From Tetrahymena elliotti 4EA (taxonomy: Eukaryota; Ciliophora; Oligohymenophorea; Hymenostomatida; Tetrahymenidae), in contig JH720309.1 in the NCBI GenBank assembly GCA_000231825.2, positions 627,350-691,349 of the forward strand: DNA of 64,000 nt. Reading direction: 5' to 3'. Positions within the stretch are counted from its first letter, which is position 1, and the number at the start of each line of letters is the position of its first letter. The notes under the pieces were generated by a model. It saw only the letters and a list, made by a program, of their open reading frames with translations, did no database searches and was not told the origin of the DNA. The position numbers and the translations under genes were made by a program. Shown here one piece after another: positions 37,356 through 50,800 of the stretch.

Positions 37356-40300
37356 ATGAAGAAAAGCTAAAATTTAGAGGCAAATAAAGATCCTGAGAAC
37401 ATTTATATGAGTGATATAATCCATATTTTAAAAGATCAAAAATAAAAAATTGATCATCTTTTGAGATAAACTAGATAGGGAATGTAATAAAGCAATTCTA
37501 AAGTTAAAGGATTTTGGAATAGTAGTAATTAATAAGCAGAACCTTTTTCTATACCTAGCAAAGTACTCAATGATATTTAAGGTTATGAAACAAGTGCTGG
37601 TCGAATCAATAGTATCCTTCATAAAAAAGTTAATCAGTTAAAACGTATTACTATGAAAAAAAAAACATATGAAGAAATAGAGAAAAGGGAGAGAGAAAAA
37701 GAAATATTTGCAAGGTTTGCAACACCAGATGTAAGAATGAATATGAGAGGATCTATTGGATAAAATATTTTAGATTAAAAGCAATCATCCAAGTTTGGTA
37801 AAAGATATGAAACATCTGCTAATACGAGAGCAGGGAGTGTTCAACTAGACATCAATTAAGAATGTTTAACAACAGATGGGTGGTCAAGAAGAATATAAGC
37901 AGCTAAATAATAGCATTAATACGAAGAAATACCTTTACAGGATATAAGTAGCAATAAGATGAAACAAATAGGAATTCTTAGAAAGAGAAATAATGACTAA
38001 TTAAAGAGCAGTTTAGATGAAATTACTAAAATTTATTCTCCAAGATCTCAGTAATCATAAACTACCTACAAACAAGGTAAAAACACATTTCTGAAATTAA
38101 AAGATAAGTTTGATATTAAAATAAATAAGTTAAATTGGTGGTTAAACAACATTAAAAATAATATTACAATACATAAAAAACTCATATACTTGCCAAATTA
38201 ATGCATTTTAAGCATTAAAATTCAAATTTTTTCAAGTTAACGTTTAAATTTTAAATATTTAATTGAACTTAAAAAATTTAAAGTATAAAAAAACAGATCG
38301 TAAATCCAAAATAATCAGACAAAAACTTATGGCTGTTTAAAGCTTTAAAATCACATCACATTATAAAACATAAAAAGCAAAAACACATGTTCAATTTAAA
38401 ATTCTAATATATATATTAATTGTTAAGGATTAATAAATACTTTATATTGAACTTGAAAAACTTAAAGTATAATATCATCAATCATAAATCACAAATGATT
38501 ACACAAAATTTTATTACTGTTAAATATCTAATTATGTCATATAAAAAGCAAAAATACTTGCCAAATTAATAAATTTTATCATTAAAATCTCAAGAGCTTT
38601 GTAATCACTTAGTATTACAAATTTGGATTACCTTAAAATAATACCATCTACCAGAAAAATACAAATAATCAAGGCAAATATACATTTGCAAAGTTAAGTT
38701 TGGTATTAAATTAAATAATTAAAATTAATTGTGAGATGTATAAAGTAATCTATGGAAGACGTCTTAAGAAAAAGCATAAATATTTACAAAATTTATTAAT
38801 CCTAAAAAAAAATTCTTACAGTTTTGTTAAGAATTTAATTTCAAACATTTAATTTAGCTTAAAAAACTCCTAATGTAAATAAAATAATGAAATATCTAAT
38901 AAATAGATAATCTTTTAAATTTAGAATAATAATCTTTTTAAGGGGTAGGAAGGAGTATCTAAGTAAGATTAATTTTGAAACAATCTTTTAAAAAACTTAT
39001 TTACTGTCTCTTCTCTTTTAAAAGTTTTATTCTATAACGTCTTTCAAAAATAGATGTATAAGTTATTTTAAGGAAAAAAATAAATAAATGTGACTAAAAT
39101 CTTCCTCATACGATAATAAATATTCTCTTTAATAAAATTAATTTTATTGCTAAAAAATATGGGCATTTAATAGTAATATAATCAGCGTTATCATATTTTG
39201 AATAGGCTATATAATTTATAAACTATGATTATATAAATGCTGATTTAGATACTATTAATACCAACATGGCTATTTAACTAAAATAATTTATTATTAATAA
39301 AATTCAATGATAGCTCATTATATGTATAAGGGTAATATTGGACTAACATGTGAAAAATGATGTTTGATAAAAAGCTGATTTACATTGAAAAAGTGGATAG
39401 TAAATGTTAGTTTTACTAAACAGTTAATTGATAGGATTGAATGAAATAAAAACAGAAATTATAAATATTTGAGGGTTATATATGAAAGTTACATTCAATT
39501 TAATTTTTTTAAGGAGCCTTGTTAGTTATCAGACGTTTTTATCTTACAAACATTGAATAAAATAACTCTTAGCCGGTTTCTAATTAATTAAATAGCTTCT
39601 TTAATTAACAAAATTCAAGTCAATAATTAAGAGTTAAAACTAAATTTTTACCATTTAGATTTTTATTTTATTTTTGTAAGTTAAAATACAATATTTTTAG
39701 GTAACTCATATCAGACAATCAAATTATCATAAGTTAATTTTTTTTTTTTCATTTAATTCTCTTTGTAAATTTGATAAGATTATTATGTCATATCGAATTA
39801 ATGATGATTATATTGAAACCACCAGACCAATAAGAAATAATGAATCAAGCTATGTATGCAGCATTCTCACAATTAATCTATAATCTAAAGATTTTATTTG
39901 ATCTCGAAAAATATATAAAAGAATTGTAGAAGATCTTAAATGTTTTTTAATTTTTATTTTCTCAGAAACTAAAAGAGGATTTTAGCTTTATAAGTTTTGA
40001 GAATTTAGTTTACACCAATATTTTATTTTTAAATTTACATTTGCTTAATGATTATAATTTATCTGAAATAAATGACAAGTTTTTGATAATAAAGGTTTAA
40101 AATTATTTTATATTTGTTATAAAATAGATCAAATAGATGGTTAAAGTATGATTTTAGATGATTAAAATGTAAATAGAAGTTTAGATATGGTGAGGCATAC
40201 CATGGATATGGGCGTTTTAAGTTAAAATTCTACAAAAAATAAAGGAAAGAGTAATGAAATGGATTTACTGCTTTTGAAGAATTAGTTTATAGATAAAGAG

Positions 40301-43173
40301 AACAATTAATAGTACTTGCTAAAATAAGTATAACAATAAAATAGTATTCTAACTCAAAAGTAAAACGAAATACTTTACAGATAGCTTTTAGAAGACTCTA
40401 AATAAATTCATTAAAATAGTAACGAAGGGAAAGTTACTCCAACGTAATAAAAAAGATTTTCGAATTCTTATTAAATAGCTTAAAGCATTTAGAATGAAGA
40501 AAATTCAGCAACAACAATGGGTGGTGATGGATTCTTCTTACCGTCCTTAAATAATAAAAGATAATAAAAGTAATCTATAATTATTTTGATAAAGAAAGCT
40601 TAATTAATTTTTACTTCATATCTATCTAACCAGCCAGTTCAACTATTTTTAGTTAAATTAATCATCTTTTACACATGTCATTTAACAAGGCTGGTTACCT
40701 TTTTAGGCATGAGATAAATAGATAAATCTAATTATTCAAGAACAAATTTATATTTTTATTTTAGATTTGCTATTTGCTCTCAGCTAAATTTGATGGATAA
40801 AATTATTTCAAAGTTATTTTATAAGATCGAAATTGCATTTCAATCTCCAAAAAATATTTTTTAAATGAAAAAATTGAATAAAATTTGAATTTATTTAATT
40901 CTGAGATCAGATTAAATTTCTTTTAATTCAAGAATGATGAAAAAGTAAATAAAGGAAAGCATAAAAACTTTAATTATTTTGATTAACAAGCCCTTAAATA
41001 AACGCGCGTTTATTTTAATTATTAAAATAGCCAAAGATTTACATAAACATGGATCAAAAGAGTTAGATCGAGAAATATATTTTTCTATTTATACATAATA
41101 TATTTAGATAATCATTTTTAAAATAATATATAAAAGAGATGATGATTAGTAATCTTAGCAAAATAGTACTGTTAAAGGAGAATTAAATTAGGATATACTG
41201 TCTACATAAAAAAAATACTCGAATTATGCTTATGGAAATGTAGTAACACCTAATAATAGAAGCATGCATGATTAAATAAAGGAGAGCTAGAATAAAAATT
41301 AACAGAATCAGTAAAGACTTGATGATGAGGATGAAGATTTGTCTACCCAAATTAGAAACTTTAAGAAGGGTTAGAAAAATCAATAATTTATGTAAGTAGA
41401 AAATATAGCAAAAAGCAAAAGGTCATTATCATTGTAATAGAATGTAAATCTTGAAAATGGAAAATAACAATAACAATTAGTTGATACTGAAGATAAACTG
41501 AACTTGTATAATAAATACAAATAAAATAGATTAATAGAAAACAGCACGTTAAGATTACCAAGTGAGAATGAGATTTATCCATTGAATATCATAAATGCTG
41601 ATAAGAGTTCAGATGGTGGCCAGAACTTTTTTAAGAGAGGATAATAATAGCAAAGGTTAAATTAAGAGCAAATTATGAGTTCAGAACAAACTAAAAAGAT
41701 GATACAAGGTGTAAAAGGCAATATAAATTTGTAAGAGAGGAGCTAACGATACAGCTATGATTTAAATTGCAATTCAGTACAGCTGAACACAAATTAAGTA
41801 TTTCAAAATGATAAAATAATGGGTGTAAGTGGTAATGGTAATCATGCATTAAATGCAAAAAATATTTAATTGAGTCAAGACAGAGTAAAATTTACTTTTA
41901 ATAGTTAAGTATTACAAAAATTGAATATATTTATTCAAAAATTAAATAGTTTAGTGGAGGGCAAGAAAATGGAAAATGTATGAATACTAATCATATCAGC
42001 TTAAATGAAAAATAAGAAAGAGAATACAGTTACTAAGATACTAATTAGGAGAATTACAAGATTAATAGCACAGATTTCAGTGGCAAGAAGGAGTTTTACA
42101 GCGAAATCGTTTAGGAAAGAATGAAAAGGAATTCTTAATATAATTTAAATTAGGATTTATCAGAAAATATAATAGTTACTTAAGATTTTAAAACTAATCA
42201 CAATAAGTAAGAATTTAAAAAGGAGTATTCCAAGTAAAGCTGTTAGCAACTAGGTCATAAAATTGAATCTCCACCTTAAGTTTAAAGCTTAAAAGAATAT
42301 GAACGTATGCCCAAATATGATAAAACAAGAGAATAAAGTGAAAAACACCAAATAGATAGTATTAAGAGAGAAAATGAGCTAGAAAATCAAGACTATGAAT
42401 ACATTCCTAGCTAAATAAATTTCACAGTAAAAAAAGAAGACCTAAAAATAGATTTAAGCAAGTTAGCACAAAAAAGGCAGAACGAATAAGATGCTGAATT
42501 ATACAAAATGTAAAGTTAAATAGAACATCAAGAAAGTTAAAAATAGGAACCCAAAGTGATTTCTAACGAATAGATTAATAATGAGTTGAAAGATAAATTA
42601 AAGTAAAATTTTCTGCAAAGACTAGGAATACCAGGAGAGTTCTTGCAAAAGCAGCAGCTTTTAAGCAAAGAGAAATAATCCATCGTTAGGAAAAATATAA
42701 AAAGTAATAATTTGAGTAGAGATGGTGGTTTTTAATCACCATCAAAATAAGGTTCTGAGAGTGCGAGAAAGATGGATTTAGATTCAACATATAGGTAAAG
42801 AGTAAAATTTAATGATCCGAACCTATTCAACTATCATAAACTGATTGGATGTGCAAATTTGGATGATAAAAATAAGAAAATAAAGCCGTATTAGCACTAT
42901 CACAGCAATGAAAGAGAGAATTTAGAGAAAAAATATTTTGAAATGCTAAATGAAAAATTAAATTATTAAATTGAAATAAATCTTTTGTTTCTGGAGTAAT
43001 CTTTATTAAAATCAAAAAGTCAAACTAAAAAACAACTTCTTGAAAAGTTAAAAGCTTTCAGGCAGGAAATAGTTGAAGCATCCCAAGCACAAGAAAAGAG
43101 CATTTAAAATTTAAAGAATTAATACAAGCATTTACATACATTTAATCTCCCTGATAGCTTATTTACCATATGA
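37356..43173 (+). CDS. Q-rich coiled-coil protein with a 2-kb intron
   Basis: Modelled as four exons, 37356-38076, 40128-40569, 41137-41908 and 41950-43173, totalling 3159 nt and 1052 residues. The N-terminus is charged and helical (KKTYEEIEKREREKEIFARF). The middle is Q/N/S-rich (EDEDLSTQIRNFKKG). The last 100 residues are a strong coiled coil (KKQLLEKLKAFRQEIVEASQ). There is no signal peptide, membrane span or known domain. The first intron (38077-40127, 2051 nt) is far longer than any other here and carries a degenerate repeat array. The phases on both sides match, but that happens by chance one time in three. The alternative is two genes, one ending after 38076 and another starting at the in-frame ATG near 40148. 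A cytoskeletal or basal-body role would fit the composition but is not shown. Confidence 0.7.
38077..38880. repeat. degenerate tandem repeats in the long intron
   Basis: Six related segments begin near 38082, 38186, 38383, 38554, 38679 and 38781. Typical cores are ATACTTGCCAAATTAAT, ACACATTTCTGAAATTAA and ATACATTTGCAAAGTTAA, each followed by a block like GGTATTAAATTAAATAA, and most are preceded by CATAAAAAGCAAAA. Spacings of 104, 197, 171, 125 and 102 bp suggest a unit near 100 bp with some units merged or decayed. Non-coding. Confidence 0.55.
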
Positions 43174-45780
43174 TAAGTACTAAATAAGAAAGAAGAATGA
43201 TTATCCATTTTATAATATGATGTGATTGGTTGATAAAATCAAAAACAAAAACAAAAAATAATAAGTGTAAACAAAAATAAAAATTGTAAATATTTGCTAT
43301 TGATCAGAAGAAGATCAGTCATATAAAGATTAAATACTAATTTATAAAAGTATTATTTATATTACTTTAATATTAATCGCTATTTATAAGTAAACTAAAT
43401 TAAGAAAATAATAACAATTTTTTATCATCCTTTAAATAAAAAAAATCAAATAACAATAGTAACATGAGCATCAATAGATTGTAAATTTTGGCAATTTTTT
43501 ATTAGATTGTTTAAATCTCCATAAAAAAAGAGTGGAAAAGGTTTAATGAAAAAAAGAAAGGTAGAGAGAAATACTTCAGCAAAGAAGCGAATAAATAAAT
43601 AAATAAAAAGAAAACAAATAATTAAAATCAATCTGAAGATAACCAATGGATAATTCTTTTATCTTTTAATTCTTATATATATTAATTTTCTTTTGTTTTT
43701 TTTGTCGATTTCATTAAATAATTCATTGGTAATTAAAGATTAACAAATAAATAAATAAAATAATAATTGAAATCTTAATAGAAAGGAGAAATCAAATAAA
43801 TCCCTTGTTTTTATTTATTTTACATTTAGTAGTATTTAGTAAAACATAAGAATTAATTCAAAGTTGAGCTAATTTTTTTATTTAATGTAAAGATTTCTTC
43901 TAGAAAAGCGTCTATTTTGTTAATATTTTATTGATTGTTCCAATTTGTTCTCTTCAATACTTTAAACAATTTCTTTATTTGTTCTATTTATTTATGAAAT
44001 AGAAAAAGACTCAAAACATCTACTACATTGAAAGCAAAAGATAATAAAAACTATTTATTTGTTGGTTTTGAAATAGAAAATTCTTTGTTTTTCCGATTTT
44101 TTGATTTTATTTAACAAGAAATTCTAATCTTGGTCTGTTACAATTTATAATAAATGTTCTACTTGCTTTTCAAATCTGATATTATAATATTAAAGATTAT
44201 TTATTATTTATTTTAATTAGAATAGAGAATCTCATTAACTTCTATCAGATAATTCCTAACGTATTCAATAAATATAAAAAATAAAATGCATTTTCTATTG
44301 TATTTACTTAAACATAAAACTTCACTGTTTCTATATGTTCAAATATTTCTAGGTCCCCCTTCATTAAATCAAATTATTGATCTGCAACCAAATCATCAAT
44401 TTAAAGAAGTCATCCTAATCAAATACTTTTATTTAACTAATATTTTTGAAAGGAGAGGGGCCTATTTATTAAATTACAAAATCTCTTCAATGATTGGTAA
44501 GCATAGTACGATATTCAGGATAAAATTCTTATTAGATATTTAATAATATATCAATAAATAGCACTCACTTTATCACTCATTTTAAATCTTTTTAGTTTAT
44601 TTTAAATTACATTCTTCTCTAGCTATTATAATAATTAATCAAATTACTACTTATATTTACAAAACTTTTTTTAGTTATAATATATTATTAAATTACCAGG
44701 AATTTTACTATTTTCTTCCGAAATTTAGCAATCTTTACTTAGATGTAGCTATTATTTCATGAGATAAATATTTATTTTAGCATTTATATGGCTTATTTAC
44801 TTCATTTGTTTAAGTTTCAAAGATGCTCATGTTACATTAATAAGATTAGAATGCAAGTGGAAGAATAGAATAATAAAAAAAAACAATCAGGAATATCAAA
44901 AGTCTTTTATTAACTCAAGGATAAATAAACATTGAAGGAAGGTTTGTATGTAATTCATGATAAAAAAAAAAGATTTTAAGGGAAGAATATATTGCCAAAT
45001 TAGATTCAAGTTCTCAGTAAAAATTTGAATTAATAACAATAGAATTTGTTATTTCAGTAAGAAAGATTTTCAGTTTTATTAAACAAATTTATATTTCTTT
45101 TTCTATTTTCAAAAATAATTTAGGTAGAAGCTAACAAAACCAAACAAAGAAAGAAACAATAAAAGAAACTAACAAATAAACAAGCATTTAATTCATTCTT
45201 TTAAAAAAATCTAATTTTCTTAGTCTTTTTATTCTTACTTGTAATTTATTAAAAAAGAGAAAACAAAAAAGGGGTAGTTTCTGTTTTTAAAAAAAATGCT
45301 TTTTGATTTGGGTAATAACTCAGCCAGCCTCTCTCTCACCTCACTCGACTTTTTATTTGGAAAATTTGAAAAAATTAAAATTAGGTTAAGGGGTAAAGCT
45401 TCTTGACTTTTTTAATTAACTATAACTTTTGAAGGTAAGGCGGAGGAAAAGAAAAGTGTAAGACTTTTTTGTGGGATATAATTTATCAGAAATTAATGTC
45501 AATATTAATTAATAATGATTTTGCATCAAAATACCATCGTGAATAATACAGATGGTATTCAAATTATTTAAAAACAAAAGCAACTAAATTATTAATTAAT
45601 ATTTATTTATCAAAAAATTTAAAAGCAAAAAAAAAGATAAAAAACTCTTCAAAACTAAATAATTACACTCAAAACTAAACAAGTCCTAAGACATTCTACT
45701 TTGACCTTTACCTATCTCAGGAATAAAGCAATCTCAATAACATACAACTAAGCTAAACCTACAATCACATTTAAGATAAA
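43174..45780. other. gene-poor interval
   Basis: 2.6 kb without a convincing gene. Open stretches such as 44286-44762 are within chance expectation when TGA is the only stop. Two small G runs occur near 45270 and 45387. The last 150 bp are C-rich, like the leader of the next, apparently well expressed gene. Confidence 0.5.
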
Positions 45781-46218
45781 ATGATCTGCATTAAAGATTT
45801 TGTCCAACCCACTCAATAATAACGTTTCAAATACACAGTAGTTACTGTTACAGAGAAGTTTGAAAAAATTCTTGATGATGTTACCAAAATACGTCAAATT
45901 ATCTATGAAAGATATCTTAACGAAAAGGCCGACAGCAAATCATGGTGCCTTGACTCTGACCTTTGCTCCATCAAGATGGCTTTAATGAATTTCTCTTCTC
46001 AACAACAATAAGAAATCATTTAATTCTCTTACTTCCTTAAAGACCTCTTAGAGGAATTCGAATAACTTGAATAGTAACAATCTCTTATTAAACAAAGTGT
46101 TCCCTTCTAACAAAGAAAGTTTGGAATGAACCTCCATCTCTATAACTAAATGCTTAAAAAGAGAGAAAAGCTTGTTAGATACTTCAAATAAGACGACTGC
46201 GCTGAAGAAGTCTACTGA
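45781..46218 (+). CDS. small helical protein with highly biased codons
   Basis: A single exon of 145 residues, ATG 45781 to TGA 46216-46218. The protein is helical and charged: TEKFEKILDDVTKIRQII, SIKMALMNFSSQQQQE, YFLKDLLEEFEQLEQ, RKFGMNLHLYNQMLKKR. It contains four or five Cys and no signal peptide or membrane span. Codon use stands out. C-ending codons (GCC GAC AGC, CTC, TTC, ATC) are far more common than in neighbouring genes, which in Tetrahymena-like genomes usually marks high expression. Both flanks are C-rich and G-poor, again as in highly transcribed ciliate genes. I do not recognise the family. The paired-helix pattern could be a small adaptor, a motor light chain or a histone-fold-like protein. 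This is a good candidate for structural homology searching. Confidence 0.85.
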
Positions 46219-47055
46219 AAAGCTTACTTTGATTGATTGATTGATTGATCGATCCAAAGATCTACATTCTCTATTGAATCAAACATCTATTTATCATCTC
46301 TCAAATCTTCTAATAAAAATCAACAACTTCATTCATCTAACAAATCTCACACTCTCTCACTCATTCATTAAATAATTTAACTAATTAATTACCAATAACT
46401 TTATTATCTTATTAACAAATATTTAACTCAACTTTTTATTAAAAAATTCACTTAAATTAAATAAATCAACAAAAAGAAATTGATCAAAAATAACTAACAA
46501 ACTAACTAACTACTATATCAATTTGATCATAAACCAAAGGCTTAATTTATGACTGCAAGATAACATTAAGAAGTTCGTGAGGAAATTACTACATATTAAA
46601 GCCCTCTCTCCTTCTTAACATTCTCTAAATATTACCAAAGCAGATTTGTTTAATATTAACACACACACACACACACACACTTTCTTTTCAAACAAAATTC
46701 TAACTAATTCACATTATAAATAATCAAACACTTTTATTACCAATTTATCTGTATTTCTAAATATATTCATTCTCATTTATTCTGTATTAAACATTCAATT
46801 TATTATCTCAAAATCCAAACCCAATTCAAATCTCTTCATATTGAGTTATTAAACTTTTAATACCCATTTCATCATTCACTTTCATTTTCTAATTTATTTT
46901 ATACATTAAATCTAAATTCACATCTATTATTTATCATTTTTACATTATAAAATTCCTTTAAACTATATACAAAAATGCTCATGTTTGGAAAAAATTTAAC
47001 TAATTTTTAATGCTAATTTATTTGTGCGTATAGTGTATTTACTCTTTATTATGAG
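46219..47055. other. G-depleted 3' flank with microsatellites
   Basis: From 46261 to 46980 the plus strand holds only about two dozen G's, while C is common. This is a strong strand asymmetry that follows the highly biased small gene. It contains a GATT repeat (46231-46250) and an AC repeat (46659-46680). The G's cluster in 46541-46650, where an ATG at 46549 opens a frame beginning MTARQHQEVREEITTYQSP. That could be a short exon, but the frame stays open simply because TGA cannot occur without G. I do not annotate it as a gene. Confidence 0.55.
46659..46680. repeat. (AC)11 microsatellite
   Basis: Eleven uninterrupted AC units in the G-depleted flank of the small gene. Confidence 0.95.
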
Positions 47056-47076
47056 TATTTGAGCAACTGATACTAG

Positions 47077-47850
47077 ATATTTTGGTGGAAAGGTTTCCAA
47101 ATTAATTAAATTCGATGATAATCTTGAAAAATACAGATTGAGATTGTAATTTATTTTTTGATTAGTTTTACTTTATAAGATTTGCATCTTTTATTAAAAG
47201 TTCAAATTCTTTGCTTAAAAATAATCTATAGTGAGGGAATTAATATTTAGAATTTATTTTCAGTAAAAACAGTAAAAAAGATGATAACAGAAAATATTAG
47301 AGTAAATATAACTATTATTCTAAACTAAACAAACAAACAGACATAAATTTTGTTTTTATTGATACTGATTTTAAATTCTATTTCTGATTGAAATAGTAAA
47401 TGGGGATCTAAAACCAGCGTTACAGTTTTATAGATAACCACTAATCAATTAATTTGCTATCTAGCAAGTTTTGTATCAGGTAATTTACTCTTGATTTTAA
47501 AAATGATAGTTTGTTTCTCAATAATGGAGAGAGATAATCAAATGAATAGCTAAGAAAATGTAAAAAAGTCAATTATTAAAGCATTGTTTATTAAAACTTG
47601 AGTGCAGAGCATTAAAAATTAAAAATAATTAATTTAAAAGAGGTATTTCTGAGTATATTAATAAGTATTTGACTTACACTTTCTATTTAGTTAATTTGCT
47701 AAATTATTTATTTAGTAAATACTATTGCAAGTAAATTAAATTCACTCTATAGTAACTTAGGGTAAAAAGTAAGAGAAGTTAGTCTGAATCAATAGCTCAT
47801 AGAACCTAAAGTAACTGCTTATGGCTACAACCTTAGCCTTTAATGCGTAT
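47077..47850 (+). pseudogene. LRR-like exon remnants
   Basis: Three exon-like segments. 47077-47145 (69 nt, phase 2 at both ends) follows an AG and precedes GTAATT, and ends in an LRR core (FDDNLEKYRLRL) exactly like exons of the 18.8-kb gene. 47397-47479 reads VLQITTNQLICYLASF, also LRR-like, but its donor gives the wrong phase. 47716-47850 reads KLNSLYSNLGQKVREVSL and TAYGYNLSLQC and is not clearly LRR. They cannot be joined into one clean model with the family's phase-2 rule, so I read them as a decaying relative or pieces of an unresolved gene. A further open stretch continues to about 48663. Confidence 0.35.
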
Positions 47851-50800
47851 GTAAGTTGATTTGATTTTTCCTTAAAATTTTTTGTCTAAAGATAAAATTG
47901 AAAAAATAGCTAAAAATATTTCTAAATCAAGAAACAAAATTTAGTAACTAAAAATAAAGTAAATTATTCAGATTTGTGAACTCCGATTTGAAAATTAAAG
48001 AAATAGATAAGATAAAAGTAAAGTCAGCAAAAAAATAAGAAATTCATAGAAAATCTTATTTTAGATAAATTAGTGAATCTGTCAGATTTGATTAATATAA
48101 TAACTATTTTCGAAGTTAAAGTAGAGGCTCTTTGCAATGTGGCTAGTTAGTGATAGATAGAGTTAGGCATTTTACTAGTGATTTATTTAATTTTCCAGAA
48201 AAATATATTTTTTCTCTATAATTATTAAAACTTGATTTAGAAAATAATGAAACTCTTTTTTTTGTTATATTTCATTCAATTATAATTTCCTAAACAATCT
48301 TACATAAACAATTTTATAACTTATTTTATAACATCTTTCATAATTGTTACATTTTTATTATTTAATAAGCTAATTCTAAACGCATTCTAATATCTTTCAT
48401 ATTATTGTTTTACAACAAGAAACTTAGCAATAATTCACATTAGACAAAATAGTAGAGTAGCTAAAGTTATTTCTTTTGCTTTCATTAGAAAATATAAGAT
48501 TAATGCAAATGTATGTCTGAACATAATTATGCTTTGAAATATTTTATATTTGGAATATTTTCTAGACTTTATAGAAAGAAGTTGAATTCAGGTAGAAATT
48601 AAGTTGATTTGATTGAGTGTTACAAGTAAATTATAGAAAGAAAAAAAAATAATTTAAAAGGATGAAGTAAAATAGCAAAGAATAAAATGAAAATCAAATT
48701 GAGTTAAAATGTTTTCAAGCTTATCTACGAAAAAACAAAATGAAATAATAAAAACTGTTATTAAGAGAGGAGTAAAAAAAATTATTGAATTAAAGAAAAA
48801 CATTTAGTTTTTTTGAATAATTGATCACAGATAATTTAAACTAAGCCAATACCATAAATAAATGAATATCAAAATTATAAAAAAATTTCAATTAAAAAAG
48901 AAGAAGTAAATTTCATAATAGCTGCTTAGAAAAACAATTAAATTTTTAGAAATTAGATCCTTTCTTTTTATCAAATTTGTAAATTAAAAAAAGATAAGCA
49001 ATTGATTGATTTATTATCCTTTTCTGCTCGGCTATCAAATAAATGAAAATAATTTGATTACACTAATTATAAATAAAATAAATACATTTTATTTTGGAAT
49101 AAAATAAGCAAATCCAAAAATAAATGGAGTTCCAAATTTATGAAATGCTTAATGGAACATTATAGAAATTTATTTATTTCTGTTTTGAATGAATATCATT
49201 TGCTATTTATAAACCTATTGTTGTAAAAATTAAGATAGAATTTGATTATTGTTATATGGGTCACTTAACGAACCTACCAACTCCTCTATTATAATAATTG
49301 TAAAATAACATAATATTGAGTAACTTTTTAATCAAAAGATTTGAAAAAGAGCATTGGGATTTTTTTTTTGGTTCTATAAGATAAAGAATGTGATTGGTTG
49401 ATTAGTTTTGTTAATGATTTGTTTAGAATAAAAAGCTTTTTCGTTTGTTTAATTTTATAACATTTTTACACCAAATAATCTTAATTATCCACATTCCTAG
49501 TGGTAAATAAATGTATTGGCCAGAAATAATACCTCTTTCGAAATTTAGGCTAGCCTTCTTAATTCTTAATAACTTGCAAAGATTCAAATTTCTCTTTTCA
49601 GTTCTTAGTTTACAATCAAATATTCTTCAAAATACAAGATATTTTTGATTTTTTTGCACTTTTTATATATTAAATTCATCTGAAATTTCACTTGAAATTA
49701 TTCCAAAATACTTTCTTGATTCATTTACATTAATTATCCTTTTTTAGTCTTAATATTCTAAATGAAATAACTTTATTATAACTAAATCAATAAAATTATC
49801 TATGAAATTTAATCTAATCTCTATTTTTACTCTTTATTCATGAATTTAAATGGTTATCTAACCAGTGGTATGTTGTACTAAGTTGAATTTTAACCCTCAA
49901 ATGCTGCTTTTTCAAAACTATCTATCTATTCTTTTAAAATTGAAATAAAAGATTTAATTAGAATTATTATTAATATGCGTTAACTCTTTGCTTTTTTATA
50001 AAATTTAATTTTTACTTTGTAATAGTCTTTAAGCTATCAATTTAATTTAATAAAATTAACTCCAACTAGTACTAACTAACATAATAAATCTATCATATTT
50101 CATTCAAAATAATAAATAGTCATAAAAAACATTTTGGAATTTTAATGGTAGGTTTTATATAATGAATACCAAACGGGTTTCAAAATTATTAAAAGTTGTC
50201 TTTATTCATATCACTTAAAGGATCTTTGGATGAGAAATTATTATTTTACTTCCGTTATTCAATTAACTTTGTTTCTTACTTCTTTTTTGTTGTAAAGATC
50301 TTTGATTTTCACACACATTTTAGGGAATGGTTAAAATAATCAGCTTTTATTGATTTTTACTGATTGCGAGATAGCCATAGATTATTAATTAAATTTTAAT
50401 AGTATGAGCATCACAAATATGTAGTACCAACTTATATAAACAAACAAAAATATAGTAGCATGATTATCATTTGATTTATCAAAATATTATTCACTATTTT
50501 AAAATTAAGTTAAAATAAATATATTTTTAAATTAACATTTTCATTTTATCCTAAGAGTTTTATCAATTACTTATCTTTTTCTTTTATATTTTTTGATTTG
50601 TCCAACTCTCATAATTTATTAATATAAATATTTCATAGACACATTTTTATGTTTTAGATGTAGTAAAAGTAATAACTTATAAATAATTTAAAGTTCTAAA
50701 AATGTAAAACAATTTTTCTCAAATTTATTTAAGCAAGTTATCTATTTATTTAGAAACATAAAACCTCAAAAAGTTTTGCTTTTAACTTTAAAAAATTCGA

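Noticed and set aside
44286..44762. Open frame of about 158 codons starting MHFLLYLLKHK
   Set aside because: With TGA as the only stop, frames of this length are expected by chance in DNA this AT-rich. Composition is not protein-like, and the ATG has no supporting context.
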